Numbered from the stretch's first letter, positions 25,895 to 34,103 are shown. The stretch: 64,000 bases of DNA from a bacterium (GCA_021833625.1 JAKBEU010000001.1:248001-312000), one strand, 5' to 3'. Translations and numbers: made by a program. The notes: generated from the letters alone by a model not told the origin.

Positions 25895-25920
25895 TAGCCT
25901 TATATTGAGGCTAAATAGCC
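25895..25920. repeat. Copy of the dispersed GAGGCTAAAT repeat with its own inverted repeat
   Basis: TAGCCT (25895-25900), 7-nt loop, AGGCTA (25908-25913); it contains ATATTGAGGCTAAAT (25902-25916), differing by one base from the two 16-mers at 34670-34685 and 34837-34852. It lies just upstream of the atypical island's promoter. Confidence 0.6.
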
Positions 25921-25929
25921 TTAAGACGC

Positions 25930-25958
25930 TTGAAATAATAACTATCTTATAGTATAAT
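25930..25958 (+). promoter_or_regulatory. Consensus sigma-70-type promoter
   Basis: TTGAAA (25930-25935), 17-bp spacer, TATAAT (25953-25958). Predicted start near 25965. The first ATG-initiated gene downstream is about 300 nt away, so the transcript has a long leader. Confidence 0.75.
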
Positions 25959-25961
25959 TAA

Positions 25962-26156
25962 GCGTTAAAAGCCTTAACCGCCACCAATGGGCGGATTTGT
26001 ACGGAGAACAAAGCAATAGCTGCTTTGCTTGAAGCACAAAGATATATAAGGAGTAACAAAGGGGATTTGGTTTCAAAAGCTGAAATCTTATACCCGAAGT
26101 TGCACTTTGACAAGCTGTTGAGAATGAGGGAAAAATACATTCTCCTGGATTTATAA
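25962..26156 (+). other. Open frame of 64 sense codons without a start codon; structured leader
   Basis: Between an in-frame TAA (25959-25961) and TAA (26154-26156) the frame reads plausible protein (for example AIAALLEAQRYIRSNKGDL and KLLRMREKYILLDL) but has no ATG or GTG near its beginning; the first TTG would give 44 residues. The same RNA can form small hairpins: CCGCC/GGCGG (25978-25994) and AAAGCA/TGCTTT (26010-26026). It may be a degraded gene, a non-AUG small protein, or a structured leader RNA. No family recognised. Confidence 0.4.
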
Positions 26157-26186
26157 GGAGTCTGGTCTTCTTCCACGCCTTGAGGT

Positions 26187-26225
26187 CTCCGAAAAACGTA
26201 GAACACTCTTCTATTTTTTTCGGAG
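26187..26225 (+). terminator. Large stem-loop (terminator or attenuator) before the lipoprotein gene
   Basis: A 17-nt arm beginning CTCCGAAAAA (26187-26203) pairs with the arm at 26209-26225 ending TTTTTTCGGAG, with only a two-position internal disturbance and a 5-nt loop. The U-rich 3' arm is inside the stem rather than after it. It lies 40 nt before the lipoprotein start and could terminate or attenuate the transcript from the 25930 promoter. Confidence 0.55.
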
Positions 26226-26265
26226 GCTTCGAGAGAGGAGGGAACTAGACACGAGGAGAATGAAG

Positions 26266-26892
26266 ATGAAAAATTTGAAGTATGCTTTGTTTTTTGCAAT
26301 GATGATTGCGCTGTCAGCTTGTGCGACAGCACCCACATCAGCACCCGCCCCACAGGCTAAACCCGTCTATTCATGTACCGTAAAGGTCACGAGTGGAATG
26401 GGCTGGAGCAATGTTCTGGGGAAGTTCGGATACGTCTATCAAAAGGATGCGTTCCCCGGCGTGCTTGTGAACGGAGTTGAGACGAGCGATTCCTACAATC
26501 TCCAACCGGGAGATTTCGTAGCGCTTGTGAACAAACCCGATAAATGCTCTGATGAATATATCGGAGCTCGGCAGGTGCATTTTGAATCTGCCAAGAACTA
26601 TCGGGAACTCAGCAGTTTCCAAACCCCCATCACAGGGGATGAACTCGAAACTGCTCTGTCCGGCGTTTGCAAGGATGTGCGCTTTGGTCTTGGTCTCGGT
26701 TTTGATAACAACATTTACACAGGTGGTTGCGGATATCCCACCTTTGTAATGACTTCGGATGCGGGGGGTAACCCTTCCTGCACGAAGTTTGACTCAGCGG
26801 CGCAAGCCTATGAGTCTATCAAACCGAAACTATCTACCTTTTGGTGGATTGCCGTTGCGTCGACTTCAGAGGGCCGCGACCTCTGCAAGTGA
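26266..26892 (+). CDS. Predicted lipoprotein of unknown function
   Basis: A 208-residue protein with a lipoprotein signal: MKNLKYALFFAMMIALSAC, lipobox LSAC with Cys19 to be lipidated. An Ala/Pro spacer is followed by a globular domain with three further Cys pairs (for example YSCTVKVTSGMGW, DKCSDEYIG, GVCKDVRFG, GGCGYPTF). Start ATG 26266 is 7 nt after GAGGAG; ATG 26260 is only 1 nt from it. A strong SD, a lipobox, apparently higher G+C and flanking terminators differ from its neighbours and suggest acquisition. No family recognised. An Lgt homologue is encoded at 40565-41413. Confidence 0.75.
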   Translation: MKNLKYALFFAMMIALSACATAPTSAPAPQAKPVYSCTVKVTSGMGWSNVLGKFGYVYQKDAFPGVLVNGVETSDSYNLQPGDFVALVNKPDKCSDEYIGARQVHFESAKNYRELSSFQTPITGDELETALSGVCKDVRFGLGLGFDNNIYTGGCGYPTFVMTSDAGGNPSCTKFDSAAQAYESIKPKLSTFWWIAVASTSEGRDLCK

Positions 26893-26914
26893 TTTTTTCA
26901 CCCTCCCTCTCTCA

Positions 26915-26962
26915 AAGCTTCTAGTCAAGAAGCTTGGCGTGTCGTAAGACACTGGTTTTTTG
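26915..26962 (+). terminator. Paired hairpins downstream of the lipoprotein gene
   Basis: AAGCTTCT-N5-AGAAGCTT (26915-26935), then GTGTC-GTAA-GACAC (26939-26952) with a GNRA-type tetraloop followed by TGG and six T. The second is a plausible intrinsic terminator. Confidence 0.6.
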
Positions 26963-27069
26963 TGAGGCGACCACAAGTTGCCTCCTCTCGTCCCAACGAG
27001 TAACAAAAATCCACACCCCAAGCTTCTTTTCCAACAATTTTTATTATTAATTTTCAAGTGTGTCATACG

Positions 27070-27105
27070 CCAAATCCCGCGACCTTAAAAGTCGCGGGAT
27101 TTTGG
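27070..27105. terminator. Strong hairpin, likely bidirectional terminator
   Basis: CCAAATCCCGCGAC (27070-27083), 7-nt loop, GTCGCGGGATTTTGG (27091-27105). The GC-rich stem is flanked by AAAT on one side and TTTT on the other, so it could stop transcripts from both the lipoprotein gene and the convergent dockerin-like gene. Confidence 0.75.
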
Positions 27106-27132
27106 CTTGGGCGTGAAGAACAGTAATAAGAC

Positions 27133-27486
27133 TTACTTTACGAGATCAAGGTCAAGTTGATTGATGACTCCGTCTTTATTGAGGTCGACATCAAAAACAT
27201 AAATAGGATTATCTCCGTCACGAGTTTTTCCGATTACTTTTTGCCAACAACTGTCCGCTTTTTTGCATCCCAGATTAGTCTGGACAAACTGACTGTCCGT
27301 TGCATCCACCGTCCCGCTTCTGTCAATATCTCCTATTGTTTGAGAGGGGGTAGGGGTGAGATACACCATTGGTGCAGCCCTGAAAATCTTCGATCCTCCA
27401 AAAATCAAAGCTCCAACGACAAGGAGGGCAAAAATAATTCCTACCACAATAACTACGGAAGAAACCGCTCCTTTTCTTGCTTTCAT
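27133..27486 (-). CDS. Membrane-anchored dockerin type I-like protein
   Basis: A 117-residue protein: TM anchor at about 8-30, a short linker with TPTPSQ, and two F-hand type calcium loops characteristic of dockerin type I: GDIDRSGTVDATDSQFV (about 52-68) and DVDLNKDGVINQLDLDLV (about 99-116). Both loops keep the DxDxxGxxxxxD ligand pattern. Dockerins bind cohesins, or act as Ca2+-folded surface modules. No cohesin is visible in this window. A second Cys pair (CKKADSC) lies between the loops. Confidence 0.85.
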   Translation of the reverse strand: MKARKGAVSSVVIVVGIIFALLVVGALIFGGSKIFRAAPMVYLTPTPSQTIGDIDRSGTVDATDSQFVQTNLGCKKADSCWQKVIGKTRDGDNPIYVFDVDLNKDGVINQLDLDLVK

Positions 27487-27533
27487 ATGCTATTCAAAAA
27501 ATATATATAGTTTTTAGTATACTATTGAGAGAT

Positions 27534-28547
27534 ATGAAAAACAAAACTACGGGATTTGTGGTAGTTGCACTTCTTGCAATGATTGCTCTTTTCTATCTTT
27601 CTTCTTCACAAAAAAAAATAGGGACTGTTGACTTCACCGCAAAATACAAACAAATGTCCCCTATTGAACTTGCCGGGTTTGAACAAGGCGAAGGATGGCA
27701 GGGGAATTTTACCTATGACAATGGACAGGTATTGGAAGGAAACACAAGCATCGTCTTTACGTCCTGGTATGGAAAAGAAAATGTCATCTCCCGGCAAAAA
27801 CAGTTTGACGTAAAGGGATATCAAAACGGATACCTCCTCCTATTTGTAAAAAATAAAGAACAGTTGAATGCCCTTACTTCATTCACCCTGACATTTCAAA
27901 ATAATAAAAACGAAAAGAAAACATTTCCTCTCTCACACCTTACAACCGGTTGGAATCGTCTCGCATTCACGCTTCCCAACTGGGAAAAGATAACATCAAT
28001 CGAGTTCTCGATAACTTCAAGTCCACTTCTTATCGCCGAAATAAATCTTGATAGGTTATGGCTTCAAAAAAATGACGATTATAAAAATGATATTAGTACA
28101 TCAACAAACACATCCAGTTTGCGGACAATAGGGAACAGGGTTTATTATTTCTCCGCATCCGAGAAGGCTGCATCATATACTTTTCCCCAGCTACAGTCAT
28201 TTGTAAGGGGGACAGTGTCTGTTGCGCTCATTCCCGAACATGCAAACAGTGCCACTCTTTCCCTTAACGGCACCTCCGTCAATCTCTCGCTTAGCACTCC
28301 TAAAACGTGCATTCTTACCAATAACAAAAAGGAGTCTATAAAAAAGAATTTCACAAAAACTCTATTTGAAAATAGCACCTACGTTTTTATCAAAGCAACA
28401 ACAATTAAGGACAAGGTACAGTTTTCTCTTTCCAACAATGGAGTCGATTTTGAAGACTGTGGAGAAATTAAAATGGACGGTAAGTCAAGTCCCGAGCTTC
28501 ATCTTACAGGATCGTATCTTATCGATTCTTATTCTTTCGAGTACTGA
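27534..28547 (+). CDS. Membrane-anchored extracellular beta-sandwich protein
   Basis: A 337-residue protein starting 10 nt after TATACT (27518-27523). One N-terminal TM (about 7-24), then two beta-rich regions. The first contains FEQGEGWQGNFTYDNGQVLEGNTSIVF and WNRLAFTLPNWEKITSIEFSI, resembling carbohydrate-binding jelly-roll domains; the second (VYYFSASEKAASYTFPQL...VSVALIPE) resembles a concanavalin-like or LamG-type sandwich. Probably surface exposed and sugar binding, by fold impression only. Confidence 0.7.
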   Translation: MKNKTTGFVVVALLAMIALFYLSSSQKKIGTVDFTAKYKQMSPIELAGFEQGEGWQGNFTYDNGQVLEGNTSIVFTSWYGKENVISRQKQFDVKGYQNGYLLLFVKNKEQLNALTSFTLTFQNNKNEKKTFPLSHLTTGWNRLAFTLPNWEKITSIEFSITSSPLLIAEINLDRLWLQKNDDYKNDISTSTNTSSLRTIGNRVYYFSASEKAASYTFPQLQSFVRGTVSVALIPEHANSATLSLNGTSVNLSLSTPKTCILTNNKKESIKKNFTKTLFENSTYVFIKATTIKDKVQFSLSNNGVDFEDCGEIKMDGKSSPELHLTGSYLIDSYSFEY

Positions 28548-28566
28548 TAGATGATATAATCCCACT

Positions 28567-29325
28567 ATGCAATATTCCATTTGGATATACAGTTTGGTAA
28601 GCGTATTTATTGTGAGCACACTTTCTTTGCTTGGCCTTAGCACGTTTGCAATAAAAAAAAGCCTTCTGCAAAAGATGCTTACTCTCCTTGTTGGCCTTTC
28701 GGCGGGAGCAATGTTTGGAGACGTATTCATTCATCTTCTTCCGGAGATTGCCCACAACAACGGATTTACCTTATCCATATCCTTTACTTTCATCGCGGGA
28801 ATTCTCATTTCCCTTATTATTGAGAAATTCATTAACTGGAATCACTGTCACGACCATGATTGCAAAGATACAAACGAAAAAGCATTTGCTTACATGATTT
28901 TATATGGGGACTCTGTCCATAATTTTATCGACGGGCTCGTCATAGGGGGGAGCTATCTTATTAATCCCGCAATTGGTATCGCAACGACTCTTGCTGTTGT
29001 ACTGCATGAAATCCCTCATGAAATTGGAGACTTTGGAGCGTTGCTACACGGCGGATTCTCAAGGGAAAAGGCGCTCTTTGCAAACTTCATCTCTGCCCTC
29101 ACTGCCGTACTTGGGACCCTTTTTGCACTCGTTGCTTACCAGCATATTAAGCAAGTACAATTCTATCTGCTTGCATTTGCAGCGGCAAATTTCATCTACA
29201 TTGCAGGAACAGATCTCATTCCCGAACTTCACAAAGAATCCAATGTAAACAAAACGCTTCTCCAGATTCTTTTTTTTATATTGGGAGTTGCCCTCATGCT
29301 GCCGCTTTTGCTTCTTGAAAAGTAA
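28567..29325 (+). CDS. ZIP-family metal transporter
   Basis: A 252-residue protein with about eight TM segments. The ZIP signatures are present: HNFIDGLVIGGSYL in TM4 and HEIPHEIGDFGALLHGG in TM5, which form the binuclear metal site. A His-rich cytoplasmic loop (NHCHDHDCKD) precedes them. Likely imports Zn2+, Fe2+ or Mn2+. TATAAT (28555-28560) ends 6 nt before the ATG. Confidence 0.93.
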   Translation: MQYSIWIYSLVSVFIVSTLSLLGLSTFAIKKSLLQKMLTLLVGLSAGAMFGDVFIHLLPEIAHNNGFTLSISFTFIAGILISLIIEKFINWNHCHDHDCKDTNEKAFAYMILYGDSVHNFIDGLVIGGSYLINPAIGIATTLAVVLHEIPHEIGDFGALLHGGFSREKALFANFISALTAVLGTLFALVAYQHIKQVQFYLLAFAAANFIYIAGTDLIPELHKESNVNKTLLQILFFILGVALMLPLLLLEK

Positions 29326-29332
29326 CTTCGTT

Positions 29333-29357
29333 AAAATACCCCTTGTATTTTATTTTT
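29333..29357 (+). terminator. Intrinsic terminator of the ZIP gene
   Basis: AAAATAC (29333-29339), loop CCCTT, GTATTTT (29345-29351), followed by ATTTTT. Confidence 0.65.
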
Positions 29358-29636
29358 CCCTGGACTAGGATAGTAAAAGTAGGAAAGGTACCGGAAACGA
29401 GTTTTTTAAAGATAAGGTGTATTTGGTATGTATTTTTTACCTATAATTATGTTATCAGACTCCTTTACTGACTGCTAACGGACAAATCGTTTCTCTTTAG
29501 AGCGTCAGGACAATGTTTTTTTTGACAAACACTACCGGTAGAGGGACCCTCTTTTTGCCTTAATACTATAAGAAATCCCATAGTAATTCTGTCTTTTTCT
29601 GGCACATCTAAAAAAGGCGTGGTACAATAACTTCAT
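29358..29636. other. Intergenic region without recognisable gene
   Basis: About 280 bp, AT-rich, no frame longer than a few dozen codons in a believable context. It holds a weak AGAG/CTCT hairpin before T5 near 29545 and the -10 TACAAT (29623-29628) of the next gene. I see no known RNA family. Confidence 0.5.
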
Positions 29637-30284
29637 ATGAAAAAACAAATTGTGTACTCATTACTTGGACTTGTTGTTCTTTTCGGAGGATTGTTCGGAG
29701 TCTATAAACTGATTGGATCGGGCTCTGTTGATGCGGATACCGCAAAAAAACTGGTTGAGCGCATTCCAAGCCGGACAATGTGGAACAAAAACGCACCCCA
29801 CACGCTTACTGTTTTTAGCGATTTTGAATGTCCTGCCTGTAAGGCATTTGACGATTATTTACAAACATTTGAGGCTACTAACAGTCCGCAACTGCCCATA
29901 ACTAAAAAGACTGCCCTCGTATTCCGTTATTTCCCGCTGTACCAAATCCATCAATATGCATATCCTTTGGCTTATGCAGCAGAAGCGGCAGCACGCCAGG
30001 GAAAGTTTGCCGAAATCACAAAAAGATTTTTTGCGGATCAATCACAATTTGGAACAATGGCCAACATCAAACCCTACCTTGTAACTGTCGCCAAAGACCT
30101 TTCCCTCAATGCTACGCAGTTTCAAAAAGATATGAATGATCCAAAAATCCAACAGGTAGTGCAGGACGAATTGCAACTGGGGGAGAGTGCGGGAGTGAAT
30201 GCAACGCCGACCTTTTTTCTTGACGGACAGAAACTGGAAAATCTTGCACCGCTTGATCTCTTAAACGCTTTGAAAAAGCTATAA
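29637..30284 (+). CDS. DsbA-like thioredoxin-fold oxidoreductase
   Basis: A 215-residue protein with an N-terminal membrane anchor (about 5-25) and a DsbA/DSBA_2 type domain. Active site FECPACKAF (Cys-Pro-Ala-Cys), helical insertion, and cis-proline segment VNATPTFFLDGQKL. It would form or shuffle disulfides in extracytoplasmic proteins, several of which in this window carry paired Cys. Start ATG 29637, 8 nt after TACAAT. First in a run of four same-strand envelope genes. Confidence 0.9.
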   Translation: MKKQIVYSLLGLVVLFGGLFGVYKLIGSGSVDADTAKKLVERIPSRTMWNKNAPHTLTVFSDFECPACKAFDDYLQTFEATNSPQLPITKKTALVFRYFPLYQIHQYAYPLAYAAEAAARQGKFAEITKRFFADQSQFGTMANIKPYLVTVAKDLSLNATQFQKDMNDPKIQQVVQDELQLGESAGVNATPTFFLDGQKLENLAPLDLLNALKKL

Positions 30285-30292
30285 TTACCTAT

Positions 30293-31111
30293 ATGGTAAT
30301 TCAACTGACGCCACAGCAGGGGAGAGGAACATTTTTTTGGTCACTCCCAAAAACGAATGACTATCAGACGATTTCTTCAGTTATTATCCCTCATGGTGCA
30401 AATACATTAAACGACGTCTATGATAACACCCTTATTTCTTATATACCAAACAGTACGGAATCGATTTCATTCTCATACACTGCAAAACAAGTGTCAAAAA
30501 CGATTTCTCCCTTATTCACTCTTCAGGACTATAACAAGATAACGGTGCCTTCCATTTTTTTTAATGAAGACAGTCTCGTAAATGGGAAGGATGAAAAGAT
30601 TATTGAGATGGCAAAACAAGTGGTAGGGAGTGAGCAGCGTATCAGCTCCATCATATCGTCGCTTTACAAGCATACTATCTCCTTCCTTTCCTATGAAAAC
30701 CCTATTGACGGTCTGTATCCCTACAGCCAAGCACTTGCCAATAAGCAAACGGATTGCGGCGGATACAGCACATTCCTTTCGTCCTGCCTTCAGTCACTTG
30801 GCATCCCAACCCGGCTCGTGTTGGGATTCGTATTTACGCCGCGGTTTTATTTATCTCTCCCTTTTATAAAACGTTCACTTCGTCATTTTTATATGCATGC
30901 ATGGGCGGAAGCACTATTGCCGGACAGCACATGGTTTCCACTTGATCCATCGGTCGAATGGAGACGCAGTCACGGACTTTCCAAACGGCAGGGGGGATTT
31001 GGAACTTTTCCCGCAGACCGACTCGTAGTGTCGATGGGGCATGCGATAACACTACCGACAAAAGAAAAAACATATCATTTTGACATTATTCAAAAACCAC
31101 TCTATATATGA
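30293..31111 (+). CDS. Transglutaminase-like cysteine protease-fold protein
   Basis: A 272-residue protein. The catalytic triad of the transglutaminase-like superfamily is visible: Cys155 in KQTDCGGYSTFLSSCL, His202 in FYMHAWAEALLPDSTWFPLDPS, Asp218 in the same stretch. No signal peptide or TM, so cytoplasmic unless exported otherwise. The N-terminal 90 residues are beta-rich. Members cleave or crosslink peptides and amides, including wall peptides. Overlaps the next gene by 4 nt (ATGA), so functionally coupled to the DegT-like protein. TATAAT at 30280-30285 allows independent transcription. Confidence 0.85.
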   Translation: MVIQLTPQQGRGTFFWSLPKTNDYQTISSVIIPHGANTLNDVYDNTLISYIPNSTESISFSYTAKQVSKTISPLFTLQDYNKITVPSIFFNEDSLVNGKDEKIIEMAKQVVGSEQRISSIISSLYKHTISFLSYENPIDGLYPYSQALANKQTDCGGYSTFLSSCLQSLGIPTRLVLGFVFTPRFYLSLPFIKRSLRHFYMHAWAEALLPDSTWFPLDPSVEWRRSHGLSKRQGGFGTFPADRLVVSMGHAITLPTKEKTYHFDIIQKPLYI

Positions 31112-32199
31112 TTTCGCTCGACTTTGCACCAAACGAAAAAAAAGATGATGCATTTTACAGTCTCTCTCTTTTACTGCAACCACACCTCTGGAGAAGGGGG
31201 GAAGGAGAGAAAAGATTAAACGACGTCATGTCCCCGCTTTTTCCCGGTTTTGCCTTTTCCTATTTTTTCTCCGGACGGGCAGCGCTGTTCCATCTTCTCA
31301 CATCATTTCATCTCCCAAAAGATTCGGCGATTGCCATTACCGGTTTTACCTGCAGTGCAGTTGCCATTCCGGCAATTCGAGCAGAGTTACACCCCGTCTA
31401 TATTGATATTGAAAAAGAAACATTTGCAATGACTCTTGCAGACGTGCAAAAAAAATGGAATAATTCCATTCGGGTCCTCATTCTTCAACATACATTCGGT
31501 CTTGTCCCCAGGGACAGAGATAAGATTCTTGCGTTTGCGAAGGAGAGACACATTATTGTTATCGAAGACCTTGCGCATGGTATCAGTCCACATCTTCACT
31601 ACGATTCTTACCTCTTACTGTCATTTGGAAGATCAAAATGGATTTCATCTGTTTTTGGTGCCGCAATTGGACACCCCAAAGGAAAGTCGCTCCCCAGAGC
31701 AACGAGAGTGGTTCCTGCATCTCTTCTTATAAGGGCTTTGTTATTTAAGCCGCTTAGCGTATTCATTCAAGCGACGTACGACATATATATCGGAAAGATA
31801 AAACTGTGGTTTTGTCGGAAGACACAACTTATTGTTCCAGAACTTTCCCAGGAAGAAAAAAAGGGCAAATGGTCAAATGAGTATGATTATGATTTCCCTA
31901 ACGCACTTGCGCTCCTTCTTCTTCATCAGTTGAAAAAAAGAATGGAAAAGAAACAATTCAAAAACAGATCCCCCCGTCTTATTAATAACAGAGATGAGGT
32001 TCTTGCGCGTCTTGCAAAAAAGCATATCTTTCTGGGAAGATGGTATACCCAACCGGTGGCACCGCTTGGTCTCCCGCTTGACAGTGTCCGTTACCAAAAA
32101 GGCTCGTGCCCTATAGCAGAGGACGTATGTGCCCACATCATCAACCTTCCTTTAGGCCCGGATATGCCTCATATACAGAAAATCATTGATGAACTATAA
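31108..32199 (+). CDS. DegT/DnrJ/EryC1-like PLP-dependent protein
   Basis: A 363-residue fold-type I PLP protein. Landmarks of the DegT family: SGRAALFHLL, FTCSAVAIPAI, VYIDIEKETFAMT, IEDLAHGISP with PLP-ring Asp154, and LLSFGRSKWISS with a Lys177 in the Schiff-base position. The C-terminal half is less conserved. DegT enzymes usually transaminate nucleotide-linked sugars. Here the neighbours (transglutaminase-like, FemX-like) suggest an envelope amino-sugar or peptide modification. Confidence 0.85.
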   Translation: MISLDFAPNEKKDDAFYSLSLLLQPHLWRRGEGEKRLNDVMSPLFPGFAFSYFFSGRAALFHLLTSFHLPKDSAIAITGFTCSAVAIPAIRAELHPVYIDIEKETFAMTLADVQKKWNNSIRVLILQHTFGLVPRDRDKILAFAKERHIIVIEDLAHGISPHLHYDSYLLLSFGRSKWISSVFGAAIGHPKGKSLPRATRVVPASLLIRALLFKPLSVFIQATYDIYIGKIKLWFCRKTQLIVPELSQEEKKGKWSNEYDYDFPNALALLLLHQLKKRMEKKQFKNRSPRLINNRDEVLARLAKKHIFLGRWYTQPVAPLGLPLDSVRYQKGSCPIAEDVCAHIINLPLGPDMPHIQKIIDEL

Positions 32200-32222
32200 T
32201 TTACACATTTAAGACATATAGT

Positions 32223-33290
32223 ATGACGAATTCTAAAATAACGGAAATTAATGAAGAGGGGCGATGGACCCTTTCTTTTAATAGCCTCAAATCTCCCTCT
32301 TTTTTGCAATCATGGGAATGGGGAGAGCTCCAGAAGCGGCTTGGATATTCCGTTATACGCGTTAGCATTCAGCGCGGTGGTGTGACAGGAATAGCACAGC
32401 TTATTATCATCAAAGGCAGGCGTGGCAACTTCTTATTCGTGCCCCATGGCCCCATGCTTAATGCGGAGTCAACGGATGACATCATTCAAATGACCGGAGA
32501 TCTTGTTTCTTATGCCGAAAGGGTGGCAAAAAAAGAAAAGCTCAACTTCATTCGCATTGCCCCTATCCTCGAAAACACGCAGGAAAATAGACATATTTTT
32601 ACTCAGCTTGGCTTCACAGCAGCACCCCTCTACATGCACGCTGAACGTGTTTGGCAGATGGCTATTTCGGCTGATGAAGAACAGTTATTGAAACAGATGC
32701 GCAAGACAACGCGTTACAGTATAAAACACGCTGAAAAACTGGGCGTCCGTGTAGAAATATATCCTTCCGCTCCAGCAGAAGCTCCGTTATTATCGAAAAA
32801 GACTGAATCACAATGCATCGACGAATTCTGGAATATTTATCAAGTAACCGCAAAGCGTGAGGGATTTGTTCCTTTTTCCAAGTCATATTTAATTAATGAG
32901 TTTGAATCCTTCAACAAAACAGGTTCCGCATTTTTTGTTTTTGCGTATGAGGAGGGGAACCGTCTTACCGCCGCCGCTTTAATTGTTTGTACGAAATCTA
33001 CCGCGTTTTATCATCAAGGAGCCACTCTTCATAGTAAAGTCCCCTCTGCATACCTTCTTCAGTGGAGATCGATTCAGGAAGCAAAAAAACGGGGCTGCAA
33101 GCTTTACAACTTCTGGGGAACGTATAAAAAAGGAAGAACGCCGGAAAGTTGGAAGGGACTATCGCTTTTCAAGGAAGGCTTTGGAGGATTTGCAACCGAC
33201 TACGTTGAGACCCAAGACAAACCGCTGAACTTCAAATACTACTGGACGGTCCTTTATGAAACAGCGCTTAAAATGAAGCGCTTTTTATGA
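32223..33290 (+). CDS. FemA/FemB/FemX-family aminoacyltransferase
   Basis: A 355-residue protein of the FemABX type (two GNAT folds). Signatures: FLQSWEWGELQKRLGY at the N-terminus, NFLFVPHGPML, LNFIRIAPIL, MRKTTRYSIKHAEKLGV, EGFVPFSKSYLINEF, and GCKLYNFWGTYKKGRTPESWKGLSLFKEGFGG. The family adds amino acids from aminoacyl-tRNA to lipid II stem peptides (interpeptide bridges). Ends the envelope run; its stop overlaps the convergent phosphatase by 6 nt. Confidence 0.92.
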   Translation: MTNSKITEINEEGRWTLSFNSLKSPSFLQSWEWGELQKRLGYSVIRVSIQRGGVTGIAQLIIIKGRRGNFLFVPHGPMLNAESTDDIIQMTGDLVSYAERVAKKEKLNFIRIAPILENTQENRHIFTQLGFTAAPLYMHAERVWQMAISADEEQLLKQMRKTTRYSIKHAEKLGVRVEIYPSAPAEAPLLSKKTESQCIDEFWNIYQVTAKREGFVPFSKSYLINEFESFNKTGSAFFVFAYEEGNRLTAAALIVCTKSTAFYHQGATLHSKVPSAYLLQWRSIQEAKKRGCKLYNFWGTYKKGRTPESWKGLSLFKEGFGGFATDYVETQDKPLNFKYYWTVLYETALKMKRFL

Positions 33291-34103
33291 CGCCTGGAAA
33301 AAAGGAGCAAGTGTCTTTATGACATTCGGATGGGCCGCAACAAAAGAATATTGTTTTTTTGCGTCGGAGTAATCAACTTGTATTTCATTTCCCTTAAGGT
33401 CGGCAAATATACCACCACTCTCCTTAACGATAAGGTATCCTGCCGCCACATCCCATAACCATCCATGAAAATTGAGAGTGATATGTGTCGCATTCTCAAC
33501 ATCACACAGATGGACCAAGTCCAGGCACAGTGATCCTTGTACACGGATTCCTCGGACACGCGAGAATATCTTCTCGATAAACTGAAAAAAAAGATTCCGC
33601 CAATGCGGCTGGGAAGAAATATACGTGAATATAACACAGTTTTCCAAAAGCTCGTCTTTTACCCGGAGTCTGACAGGGGACTCACCTTTTGCACATTTAA
33701 AAGCACCTTTCCCCGCCTCCGCAAAGTAAAGTATCTCTCGGCTTGGCCAGTAAATGACTGCCTCAGTCGGGACTCCCTCCACCGCATGGGCAATGGAAAT
33801 GGAAAAATAATCAAGCCCTGAGGCAAAATTATTGGTTCCGTCAAGCGGATCGATAATGAATGAGTGCTTTGTTCCTTTCTGTTCCAGATGTTCCTCTCCG
33901 ATGAATCCTATCTCTTGTTCCGGTATTCCTTGCGCTACAAGCTCTCTTACGATTGTTTCCTTGATTTGCTGCTGACTTGCAGTGTCGGCTGCCGTCACCA
34001 GGTTTTGATGGGAAGTCTTACGGACAATGTGAGACTCTTTGTGGAAGTAGCTAAGGACTATTTCGCCTGAGGCCCGGGCGGCTTTTTCAAGAATTGTGCG
34101 CAT
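33285..34103 (-). CDS. Inositol monophosphatase family protein
   Basis: A 272-residue phosphatase with all three family motifs: GEEHL (metal Glu), DPLDGTNNFASG (metal and catalytic Asp), and WDVAAGYLIVKESGG (metal Asp). Substrates in the family include myo-inositol phosphate, fructose 1,6-bisphosphate and 3'-phosphoadenosine phosphate; none can be singled out. Start ATG 34103 lies 9 nt after TATAAT (34118-34113, minus strand), predicting a leaderless mRNA. Confidence 0.92.
   Translation of the reverse strand: MRTILEKAARASGEIVLSYFHKESHIVRKTSHQNLVTAADTASQQQIKETIVRELVAQGIPEQEIGFIGEEHLEQKGTKHSFIIDPLDGTNNFASGLDYFSISIAHAVEGVPTEAVIYWPSREILYFAEAGKGAFKCAKGESPVRLRVKDELLENCVIFTYISSQPHWRNLFFQFIEKIFSRVRGIRVQGSLCLDLVHLCDVENATHITLNFHGWLWDVAAGYLIVKESGGIFADLKGNEIQVDYSDAKKQYSFVAAHPNVIKTLAPFFQAS

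Noticed and set aside
25958-26353. Antisense open frame of 131 codons across the island
   Set aside because: Crosses the large hairpin and the lipoprotein start, has no SD or promoter, and its composition is uncharacteristic.
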